Below the pieces are notes generated by a model. It was not told the origin of the DNA. It saw nothing but the letters and a program-made list of their open reading frames with translations, and did not search any database. A stretch of DNA of 64,000 bases from Bedellia somnulentella (lineage: Eukaryota > Arthropoda > Insecta > Lepidoptera > Bedelliidae): positions 8,680,001 to 8,744,000 of the forward strand of contig OY755177.1 in the NCBI GenBank assembly GCA_963576735.1, written 5' to 3'. This document shows, in pieces, positions 54,231 to 63,550 of this stretch. Within the stretch, counting starts at the first letter, position 1. Each line of letters begins with the position of its first letter. The position numbers and the translations under genes were made by a program.

Positions 54231-54267
54231 CAAATGAATAATCGAAATATCTTCATACATAAAGTCC

Positions 54268-54620
54268 ACATAATTTGAATGTTTTTGTTCATGAAAACTT
54301 CATGTAGGGATTATTACTAAAAATAAATTAAGATTAAATAAAGGAAAGAAAAATTTCGACACAGGCGGGAATCAAACCCACGACCTCGGGTATACGCCCC
54401 CGTCGCTCTGTCAATTGAGCTACTGTGTCAATGGCTGCCAGCGCGAAATGTTTCTTTTACACTTTTAAGTAGTGTTTGTGCTCCCTGCCTCGGAATTTTT
54501 AACAAATTCGGAAGGCCACTTGTCTACCTTTTCAGATAGAATGCAAATGTTGAGAACGCCTAACTATCATATAATTTGAATGTTTTTGTTCATGAAAACC
54601 TCATGTAGCGATTTTTCTTT
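54268..54620 (-). repeat. T-repeat with tRNA-like unit (54358-54429)
   Basis: The tRNA-like unit has the same 72-nt layout as 55200-55271 but some mutated pairs (GACACAGG...CTGTGTC; box B AATCAAACCC in reverse). A motif of about 45 bp, ATTTGAATGTTTTTGTTCAT plus GAAAACYTCATGTAG, occurs twice as a direct repeat, at about 54276-54310 and 54573-54608. This copy is inverted relative to 54998-55290. Confidence 0.7.
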
Positions 54621-54719
54621 TTTCTTTTCTTATTTCATTCTTTATTTATTTGTAATAATCCTCACAAGTGGCTTTCCGAATTTTTCTCTTCTGAAATTTT
54701 TCTTTCCTTTATTTATTCT

Positions 54720-54983
54720 TTATTTACATACATACATACATATACTCACGGCTATATTTCCCTAGAAGGGGTAACCAGAGCTAAGGAATTATAAATTCCT
54801 CAGGCACTTTTGGAAGTTGAGTGGGGAAAAGATGGTAAAAATAAAGGTTTTTGGTGATGGGTCTCCAACCGCATCGCCCAAAAATCCAATAAAAAGCCCC
54901 AATACCCTTAGTCGCCTCTTACGACACCCGTGGGTAGAAAGGGGTAGCGACATTCTAAGCCGGCACTACACGGCAAAGCTTTA
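54720..54983 (-). repeat. SINE-B copy between two inverted T-repeats
   Basis: CATACATACATACATATACTC (tail), GGGTCTCCAACCGCATCGCC, and the head CTAAGCCGGCACTACACGG. Full length or nearly so. Confidence 0.9.
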
Positions 54984-54997
54984 TTCTTTATTTATTA

Positions 54998-55290
54998 TTA
55001 ATAATCCCCACACGAGGTTTTCATGAACAAAAAGATTTAAATTATGTGATAGTTAGGTGTTTTCAACATTTGCATTCTATCTGAAAAGGTAGACAAGTGG
55101 CCTTCCGAATTTGTTAAAAATTCGGAGGTAGGGAACGCAAACACCACTTAAAAGTGTAAAAGAAACAAAGGATAGAAGAATTTCGTGCTGGCAGCCATTG
55201 ACACGGTAGCTCAATTGGCAGAGCGACGGGGGCGTATACCCGAGGTCGCGGGTTCGATTCCCGCCTGTGTCGAAATTTTTCTTTCTTTTA
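54998..55290 (+). repeat. T-repeat with best-preserved tRNA-like unit (55200-55271)
   Basis: AATCCCCACACGAGGTTTTC, AGGTAGACAAGTGGCCTTCC and GCTGGCAGCCATT lead into the 72-nt unit. It has a complete acceptor stem GACACGG/CTGTGTC, a D arm, and a perfect T arm GCGGG-TTCGATT-CCCGC. The anticodon arm pairs only as CGGG/CCCG with an 8-nt loop, and no CCA or clear terminator T-run of pol III type adjoins except TTTTT soon after (GAAATTTTTC). Probably a tRNA-derived promoter of a repeat. Confidence 0.7.
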
Positions 55291-55349
55291 TTTTTTCTTT
55301 ATTTATTTGTAAAGCCACAATTAAAAAAGTTACATATAAATTACACTTT

Positions 55350-55545
55350 TGTATATAAAACTAGCATCCCTATTCAACAGCTTCTGAATTTGAAATTCCT
55401 CAGCCATTTTGGAAGTTCAGTGGGTCAAAGATTGTAAAACAAATGATGTTTTTTTATGTGTCATACAAATAGTAGTATAAATAATTTCTTACGAAGCCAC
55501 CGGCGAAAATATAGGAAGTTCCTATGGCTATGCTAAGCCAATAAA
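55350..55545 (-). repeat. SINE-B copy, degraded
   Basis: GAAATTCCTCAGCCATTTTG, GGAAGTTCAGTGGGTCAAAG and the end TATGCTAAGCCAATAAAGTG; the tail and middle are poorly kept. Confidence 0.6.
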
Positions 55546-55564
55546 GTGTATAATAACTTCAATA

Positions 55565-55612
55565 TCTCTAATTTGAATGTTTTTGCTCATGAAAACCTCA
55601 TGTGGGGATTTA
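55565..55612 (+). repeat. T-repeat flanking motif, isolated
   Basis: AATTTGAATGTTTTTGCTCA followed by TGAAAACCTCATGTGGGG is the 45-bp T-repeat motif without a tRNA-like unit nearby. Confidence 0.6.
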
Positions 55613-55914
55613 TTTATCCTTTATTTATTTATTATCTTTACCCGTATGGCGTTACCAATAATATTTGTTCAAGTGGAATGTGTTCAGTCAACATCACTAG
55701 TTTTGTCTGGCTGGTTTATTGTCACACTGACACGTTTACACGACTAATAGTTTCGGAAGTAAACACACCATGCTCAACTCTAATGAACGAGGCCGGCGGC
55801 GGTCTTATTGGCTTTATAGATTTGACCTTGCAAATAATATACCTTTTACTATACTATAATGTTAGCAATTATTTTTCAAAACCTAAACATAACATAAACG
55901 TTCATAAACATAAC

Positions 55915-56613
55915 ACATAAACATAAACGTTCACACCACTTATCCCCGAAGGGGTTGGCAGAGGTACCAATACTTCTGAACTCACATGGCAGCGCAATCT
56001 AGTGTCCAGAGAAGGTACCCACGTTTTGCTTGGACAGTGTACTCACGTGATAGGGAGCAGGCCTATCGCCGTTTTTGTACGAATACAATGTCACATGACT
56101 AAGTACAACTTAGTTATGTGGGTTTCCTCACGATGTTTTCCCTCACCGTTAACAACCATATGGGTGTCCTCAAAATGTTTTCCCTCCTCGTTAACAACCG
56201 TGATAAATTAACCACACACATGTCTTTAGAAAAGTCAAAGCTAACACGTCGTAACTGAATACAATTAATTGAGATGTTGATACTTTCAGTGCCACTGCTT
56301 ATCCAATAAAATCGGCTCTGGTCAGCCGAATTTATGAAAGCTTGCTTTCTCAGTTTTCTAAATTATCTACTATTATTATATTGTTCATGTTAAGATGATA
56401 TTGTAAGAAAGACAGAAAAAGGAATGCTGAGATCGTTTGGACACATAGAGAGGATGAATGGTAGAAATATTGATAAAAGGAATCTATAGAGCTAGTGTGG
56501 ATGGTAATGCTAGTAGAGGACGACCACGGAGAACACACTTTGACCAAATTGAGAGTGTGCTCAAAAGTTTAGGCGTCCAAAGTATGAACAATAAAAGAGC
56601 ATGTACCAAAAGA
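55915..56613. repeat. Left arm of a large inverted duplication: SINE-A (-) + 155-bp unit + RTE (+)
   Basis: SINE-A on the minus strand (55915-56235, with an internal partial duplication around 56160-56205) is followed by a unit beginning AAAGCTAACACGTCGTAACT, then RTE coding sequence (56393-56613; DDIVRKTEKGMLRSFGHIER, then GRPRRTHFDQIESVLK). The same order, inverted, is at 57719-58352. The two arms look nearly identical except for small indels. After 56613 the RTE frame runs into unrelated sequence. Confidence 0.8.
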
Positions 56614-56734
56614 CGAATGTTTGGTAGAAAAATAAGATCAAAAAGTGCTGAAAATCTGTTGAGTATTATTCGGAGCAATGCGCTTTAACATTGTGTAGTT
56701 TTTAGTTGCTATTTTAATTTCATTTGTTGTATGA

Positions 56735-56937
56735 TGCGTTGTCTGTTTAAAATAGTACTACCTAATTTCTTAGCCTCGTTGGCCCACGTGGCGACTTAGG
56801 GGGGCGGGTCTATTTAATTGCTATTTGGGCGATGAGGCTAGCGACTCAACCGCTTTACCTACTAAAATACTTCTTAATGCAGCTAAGGAATTACATAATT
56901 TAATGTTTTTTGACATGAATTCCTCATGTGGGGATTA
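56735..56937 (+). repeat. Degraded SINE-B and T-repeat motif
   Basis: ACTACCTAATTTCTTAGCCT and TTGGGCGATGAGGCTAGCGA are SINE-B-like; GACATGAATTCCTCATGTGG is the T-repeat motif. Confidence 0.5.
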
Positions 56938-57110
56938 TTACTCATAAATAAAAGATGTTATTAAAGGAAAGAAAAATTTTGACACTGGCGGGGTTCGAAC
57001 CCGCGACCTTCGGGCGAGCGACGGGGGCGTATACCCGAAGGTCGCGGGTTCGAACCCCACCAGTGTCGAAATTTTTCTTTCCTTTAATAACATCTTTTAT
57101 TTATGAGTAA
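56938..57110. repeat. Near-perfect tRNA-like palindrome (77-bp arms)
   Basis: Left arm 56938-57014 and right arm 57034-57110 are inverted copies with two mismatches. Each arm contains the 3' half of the T-repeat tRNA-like unit (T arm GGGTTCGAACCCC) plus the GGAAAGAAAAATTT flank. The 19-nt middle, CGAGCGACGGGGGCGTATA, is the D-anticodon region. A transcript would fold into a long hairpin. Confidence 0.85.
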
Positions 57111-57334
57111 CGAATTACAGTTCCAAAGCCCTGGCTATCGTTGCCGGTATTTATAACCACAAGTACATGTTTCTTTATTGCGAATTAAATGAAACCAAAA
57201 TCACTTTGACGCAAGAGAAGCAACAATAAATTCTTTACATACACTACTTTTCCAATATACTTACATTCAATACTGTATCACATAAACCTTATCATTTATA
57301 AGAATTTCTAGATAGCGAAATTATTATAAATTTA

Positions 57335-57336
<2 letters not shown>
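57111..57336 (+). repeat. SINE-B tail scrap and unassigned DNA
   Basis: CCAAAGCCCTGGCTATCGTT and CCGGTATTTATAACCACAAG are SINE-B 3'-end words at 57123-57165. Nothing else recognised. Confidence 0.45.

Positions 57337-57375
<39 letters not shown>
57337..57375. repeat. TG microsatellite
   Basis: About 19 TG units. A TAG trinucleotide cluster follows at 57376-57390 and again at 57537-57563. Confidence 0.9.
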
Positions 57376-57377
<2 letters not shown>

Positions 57378-57599
57378 TAGTAGTCTTTACCAGAGGAGTA
57401 AGGTTATTTTAGGGAATAACAAAGAGTAAACGCATATCTTCACGGACGGAATGTAGGTTTTTAATTTGTGAATATGTAGTACTTAGGCTTCATGTATCCT
57501 CCTAATATCTAAATGAGTAAGTAGTCCTGTTTGTTATAGTAGTAGTAGTAATAGTAGTAGTACAATAAACAGTCTAGTTATAACGCTGCACTCACACAA

Positions 57600-58352
57600 C
57601 ATACATTACATACACACGCCATTAGTTCCCATTGGGGTAGGCAGAGACTATCGATCGCCACTTCGTACGATCCTGACAAACCTCTCTAGCTTCGTTTACA
57701 TCCATAAATCTTTTGGTACATGCTCTTTTATTGTTCATACTTCGGACGCCTAAGCTTTTGAGCACACTCTCAATTTGGTCCAAGTGTGTTCTCCTTGGTC
57801 GTCCTCTACTAACATTACCATCCACACTAGCTCTATAGATCCCTTTTATCAATTTTTCTATCATTCATCCTCTCTATGTGTCCAAACGATCTCAACATTC
57901 CTTTTTCTGTCTTTCTTACAATATCATCTTAACATGAATAATATATGAATAGTAGATAATTAAGAAAACTGAGAAAGCAAGCTTTCATAAATTCGACTGA
58001 CCAGAGCCGATTTTATTGGATAAGCAGTGGCACTGAAAGTATCAACATCTCAATCAATTGTATTCAGTTACGACGTGTTAGCTTTGACTTTTCTAAAGAC
58101 ATGTGTGTGGTTAATTTTTCATGGTTGTTAACGGTGAGGGAAAACATTGTGAGGAAACCCACATGGCTGAGTTGTACTTAGTCATGTGACAGTGTATTCG
58201 TACAAAACGGCGATAGGCCTGCCCCCTATCACGAGTACATTGTTCATGCAAAACGTGGGTACTCTGATCACCAGGTGGAAAAGTCACGTGATGTTCAGAA
58301 GTATTAGTACCTCTGTCAACCCCTTCGGGGATATTTGGCGTGAACGTTTATG
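57600..58352. repeat. Right arm of the inverted duplication: RTE (-) with 3' end, 155-bp unit, SINE-A (+)
   Basis: RTE on the minus strand (57935-57600) retains the open C-terminus (MIEKLIKGIYRASVDGNVSR, then SVLKSLGV, MDVNEAREVCQD and SIVSAYPNGN, ending at 57622) and the 3' end CATTAGTTCCCATTGGGGTA. It continues, in reverse of the left arm, with the AACACGTCGTAACTG unit and SINE-A to the tail TTATGTTATG at 58352. The arm shared with 55915-56613 is 57719-58352. Confidence 0.8.
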
Positions 58353-58353
58353 T

Positions 58354-58808
58354 TATGTAGTCACATGACTAAGTACAACTCAGCCATGTGGGTTTCCTCA
58401 CAATGTTTTCCCTCACTGTCAACAACCATGATAAATTAACCACACATATGTCTTTAGATAAGTCAAAGCTAACACGTCGTAACTGAATACAATTGCTTGA
58501 GATGTTGATACTTTCAGTGCCACTGCTTACTCAGCCTCAGCCATGTGGGTTTCCTCACAATGTTTTCCCTCACCGTAAACACCCATGATAAATTAACCAC
58601 ACATATGTCTTTAGAAAAGTCAAAGCTAACACGTCGTAACTGAATACAATTGATTGAGATGTTGATACTTTTAGTGCCACTGCTTATCCAATAAAATCGG
58701 CTCTGGTCAGCCGAATTTATGAAAGCTTGCTTTCTCAGTTTTCTTAATTATCTACTATTAATATATTGTACATGTTAAGATGATATTGTAAGAAAGACAG
58801 AAAAAGGA
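58354..58808 (-). repeat. Third, internally duplicated SINE-A + 155-bp unit
   Basis: It starts abruptly after the previous SINE-A tail. Two successive copies of CAGCCATGTGGGTTTCCTCA...GTCTTTAGA...CACGTCGTAACTG (58380-58530 and 58537-58690) form a direct duplication. It ends with 20 bp of RTE (GATGATATTGTAAGAAAGAC) before 58808. Same composite as the two arms. Confidence 0.75.
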
Positions 58809-59221
58809 AACAGTCAAACTCGGTATACTTACGTTAAATGCATGGCATATTTTTGAGACCTAAATCAAGTGTGTGATTTTTTATATCTTATATTTTTATG
58901 AATTGGTTCCAAAATTCTCATAAAAGCAGAACTTTTGCAAGAACAGACATCTAAAATACTCACTTTTATTCACATCAATGCTCAATTATAGCCGTATCTC
59001 TAAAACTACAATACATAGTGGCCATTTCAAGTTGACTTATATTATTTTACTAACCATGATGTAATTTCTAATAACTATGCCTATACTTTCGATTGCAATA
59101 ACAACTTAGAGTATAATTTTGACATGTTCCACAGTTATTCAGGTCTTATTACAAATGCAGCAATGTTTAAGATTTTAAAAGATGTAAAGATGTGCTGTAA
59201 CTGTGTCCGCGAATCATTTTT
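58809..59221 (+). other. 5' region of the next LINE or unassigned; small overlapping open frame
   Basis: From about 59030 an open frame without stops runs to TAA at 59253-59255 (includes YSGLITNAAMFKILKDV and CCNCVRESFF). It is not a domain I can name. It may be the end of an upstream ORF of the LINE, or part of another old element. Confidence 0.35.
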
Positions 59222-62204
59222 TTGTCAAGATTCAACGGAAACGCGGTTCAAATAAGTATTGAAAGCAGCAGGTTGGAGTACCAAATACATAAGTTAACTC
59301 TTTTTCACCAAAATATGGCGGGCCTTCTAAACAAGCGCGATTTTATTTCTTCTATCTCGGAATTAGAATTGAATTGTAATTTATCAATTGACATTATGTG
59401 CTTTACTGAGACTTTTATAAGACGTGACTTATTAGCAAATAAACACTTTAATAACTTTAAAATAGCGTCGGCCTTTTGCAGAATAAATGAAAAAAGGGGG
59501 GGTTCGTGTATACTTATAAAGAAAGATTTAGATTTTATACCGATAGATTGGATCAACAAACAATCTGTAGAAAAAGATGTTGAGTGTTGCGGGATAGAAA
59601 TTTCTAACTATAGCGTTTTTGTAATATGCATCTATCGTACTCCTACTTCAAGCTTAGATATATTTTTCAGCAAGTTCGAACTAATTATGAACAAGCTCTC
59701 CAAAACTAAATCTTTCAAGAATATAATAGTATGCGGAGATTGATATTCTCACTAATAACAAACACGCAAAAGAACTTGGATCTCTATTGAACAATTATAA
59801 CTTAGTGAACCATATAACACAGCCAACACGGAAAACATCTTGCATTGATTTAATAGCTAGTAATTTAAAAGTAGTAAAAGGAAATACACATGTTTTAACT
59901 TTATCGAATCATGATACTGGACAGACCTTAACGTGCGATATCGAATTAAAAGCATCATCTGTCCACAAGCCAAAATGGATGTTTAAAAAAATTAGGGACC
60001 TTTCAGAAATAAATATGCAAAAATTTGTGGAATGCATTTCATCGTTAAAGTTTAGTGAAGTACTAGAATCAAATCGCACCAACGAAAGTTTTAATGAATT
60101 TCACAACATCATTGTACTAATTTTCGAGCTTTGTTTCCCACTAAAAACAGTGAAAATGGTTCAAAAACGAATAAAATATAAATGGCTTTCAATAGGAATT
60201 AAAAAGAGCTGTATACGAAAACGCCCACTCTATTTAAAATATATTCTTGATCTGTCAAACAAAAAACCCAATTACCGTCTTTATAGAAACTACTCGAAAA
60301 CGTTAAAAAACGTGATTGGTATGTCTCAACGACTAAGTAGTTTGAAATATCTGAATACAACGAAAAATATAAGTAAAGCGTCATGGAGGCTAATAAAACC
60401 AAATTTCGACCACGAATGTACCAAATCTATTATATCGAAAGTTACCACGGACAATGTTATAATTAGAGATCCAATTAAAATTGCAAATATATCTAATGTT
60501 TTTTTTTATAAATTTGACGAATCTAAGTGATGTGATGATAGCATTGGCAAAAAAAATTGTGACATTAAAAGGAATATTAATACAATTTATTTGACACCAA
60601 CTGAACCCCATGACATTTACAAAATAATCAAGCAACTTAAAAATACTGCTTCTACAGGATATGACCACTTACCAACCTCTCTTTTCAAGAGATGTGCCAT
60701 CCAGATTTCTTTGCCACTTAGTCACATCGTAAATCTTGCGTTTGTAGAAGGAGTTTTCCCAGAACGTTTAAAACGGGCTATAGTGAAACCACTCTTGAAA
60801 TCCGGAGATTGTAGCATCTTAAAAAACTACCGGCCCATTGCACTAATACCCATAATATCTAAAAACAAATAAAAAGTCATCTTTGATAAAATAAACAGCT
60901 TTTTAACTAAACAAAAAATCTTGACCCCTAACCAATTTGGTTTTAGAAAAGGTAGCTCAACTACACTGGCTTGTTTCAACCTAATTAAAAACATATCGGA
61001 ATCTTTTAACAATAAGAAACCTGCAGTTGGATTATCAATAGATATGTCAAAGGCATTTGATTTTGTTTACCACCCAATTTTGCTCGAAATTATAGAAAAA
61101 TGCGGCCTTTGCGGGAAAACTTATGAGTGGGTAAAAAGCTACTTAAAAAATCGTCAACAGTGCGTAGAAATTGTAGGAACTAACAAAAAGCCATACAAGT
61201 ATACAGCTCAGACTACGAACTGACAGACTACAGACTTTGGCGTTCCTCAAGGAAGCATATTAGGTACTCTGCTCTTCCTACTATATATAAATGATTTACC
61301 AACTGTGGCAAATCACAAATGTATTATATATGCGGATGACACTACTATTTTTGTTGAGTGTATAAATCTTAATGCTTTTGAAAATGAAGTTAATGACACT
61401 TTAAAACATGTTGTTCAATGGCTTCAAAACCATAATTTAAATATTAATCTTTAACTACTAATCTACTATCTACTAATCTTTAACTAACTAATTATTCTAA
61501 CAGAATATTTACAATTTCGAACACACCACAGAGAACAAACGGACTTAAACATTCATATCAATGGGGGGAAAATTAACGAAGTGCCATAATCGACATTTTT
61601 GGGATTTACGTTGGACCCCTTCCTTGACTGGAAAGCACACGTAGACAAGCTGTGCAATAAACTGGATAGATATCTTTACGTCCTATATTGCATTAAATAT
61701 GTTGTATCCGACAAAGCGGCCTTAACATGTTATTTCGGGTATGTAGCGTCTATTTTACTTTATGGAATTATTTTGTGGGGCAATTCAGTAGACAGTGATA
61801 GAGCGTTTAAAGTTCAAAAGAAATGTATGAGAATATTGTGTGGCGCTGACTTTTTAGATAGCTGTGTGCCTTTATTTAAAAAAATAAGAATTTTACCATG
61901 GCCATCCCTGTATATATATGAGATGTTAATATTTGTTTACAAACATCCGTCCCTGTTTACACTTAGAACACCAAAAAATAGGCCCCAACGTGGGAATCAT
62001 AACTTGAAACTTGAGTATCCATTTACAAAAGGTTTGGCTATATGCCACCGCAATGCATCCTATATGTCTGTGAAATTATATAATGTAATAAGCGATGATT
62101 TAAAGGATAAGGCATTTAATGAATTTAGATTAAAGCTATTTGATTATTTAATCGACAAATGCTTTTATTCCATCCAAAATTTTATTGATAACTGTGACAT
62201 TTAG
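59222..62204 (+). pseudogene. LINE-3: full-length CR1/Jockey-group ORF2, broken by stops and frameshifts
   Basis: A non-LTR polymerase with all parts in order but no continuous frame. Endonuclease: TLFHQNMAGLLNKRDF (about 59300), DIMCFTETF, RGGSCILIKK, CIYRTPTS and IIVCGD at 59740, where a stop follows directly. Linker: 59787-60530. RT: NYRPIALIPI (about 60830), PNQFGFRKGSSTTLACF (60930), SIDMSKAFDFVYHP with the catalytic Asp (about 61040), [20 protein letters not shown] (61235) and [10 protein letters not shown] with the catalytic pair (about 61330). Thumb and C-terminus: 61599-62204 (PFLDWKAHVDKLCNKLDRY to the end). Breaks at about 59742, 60530, 60870, 61222 and 61455. Related to the minus-strand remnant at 31425-33180. 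Confidence 0.88.
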
Positions 62205-62515
62205 TTGTGTATTATTTTTATAAACTGTGACATTTCATTTAATTTTACTATTTGTTTTGTTTGTTACTAATTATTTTTGACATTATTTGGAATTAATTTT
62301 ATTGTAGACATTTATTGGACATGTAACAACAAGTGACATTTTTTTATTTTATATTTCAACTTTTTCTCTTTAATGTATGTTATAATTATTTTTCAATTGC
62401 TTTTTAAATTCAATTATAATGTTAAATATTTACACGCCTAACGGCAGAGCAGGCAAGGTGCATATTAATGAATGAAGATCCTGTTATATACTCTTGTTCT
62501 CGTAAATAAACGATT
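62205..62515 (+). other. LINE-3 3' UTR
   Basis: AT-rich sequence with repeated TGACATTT words, ending near GTAAATAAACGATTTCTATA, which provides an AATAAA signal. The 3' boundary is inferred; no target duplication was found. Confidence 0.45.
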
Positions 62516-63354
62516 TCTATATTATTTTATTTTTTTATAATGTATGTTCATAGACGACCAAAATCATGACCCTTACAAGTTTCACCGTAGTCGGGTAAAA
62601 ATATGAACAAATATTATTTTCTCGTTTATTTCCCTGTGTTCATTTCACGTGATGTGTCCCGTTTTTGGCTTTTCATTAACTCGGAGTATGACATGTTCGT
62701 GTTCCAATAAAACTAATTTATTAACTCAATGAACGTCGCATTCGTTTGCGAATTGTTTGCGATGTAACCGATACTCACAGGGCTTGGGTACGGTGTAAAC
62801 AATGTATATGTGTTACTATAAAAGGTGTTACCAAACCACCTATGACGTATTGTTTCGGCAAGGTATCACGGATTATGCCATATGAAAGCTATCCATCCAT
62901 AGGTCAACTATAACTATATTGTTGCAACTTAACTAAGATAACATTTCGGTAGATTTTATCTAGCCCCTCCCCCCATCTTCCATATGTGTGGATATGATTC
63001 ACCGCTTTCTGCGATTGAAGCCGTGAAAATCTTAAGGTCTTAAGCTGTTCTAGTTATTAAAAGCGAAGTAAAATTATGTGGCTAAAAAAGATTTTGAGTT
63101 TTATCTCCTTTGTAGTGTGTATCTATTTGTGACGAGTTTTTATTAAAATAATTATAAAAATATGGTTCATAAGTTTGCTGATGCGATATTTTATTCACTT
63201 AAATCTCAGTTTTTTATTATTTTTATTTGTTGAAAAAAACGCAAATTATTAAAAAAATAAGTCGATAAATCAACTGTAAATTAAACAATTGTTATTAACA
63301 ACTATTTAATTGTAATAAACCTCATTACCTAGTGAAAAAGTAAATTTTATTATT
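62516..63354. other. No recognised genes
   Basis: Unassigned sequence. A TATA-like word CTATAAAAGG at about 62817 stands out but is not supported by an initiator or open frame. Confidence 0.35.
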
Positions 63355-63550
63355 ATTTTTTTTGGAAGATTAACAGACCAATACAAACATTATTATACTA
63401 ATTATGAATACAAAATTCCATTTACAAATCTTCACCTGTGGAAAAATTACATAATACTTACAAAACCAAAAGATTTAGGTAAAAATTAAATAATTATAAT
63501 GTTAAGGTTAATGTAGAAATTATTGGCCGAAATGTAAATTAGTTAATAAT
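63355..63550 (-). repeat. LINE 3'-end fragment
   Basis: TTTTTTTTGGAAGATTAACA and CCATTTACAAATCTTCACCT resemble the block at 26017-26060 (GGAAGACTTACAG, AGTCTTCACCAG), so both appear to be 3' ends of one CR1/Jockey-group family on the minus strand. Confidence 0.5.

Noticed and set aside
55200..55271. A functional tRNA gene
   Set aside because: Arm lengths and the T arm fit, but the anticodon stem does not pair in register and near-identical units recur inside repeats, so it was annotated as a tRNA-like repeat.
57337..57563. CRISPR-like or satellite array in the TG/TAG repeat area
   Set aside because: Only simple microsatellites; no spaced direct repeats of constant length.
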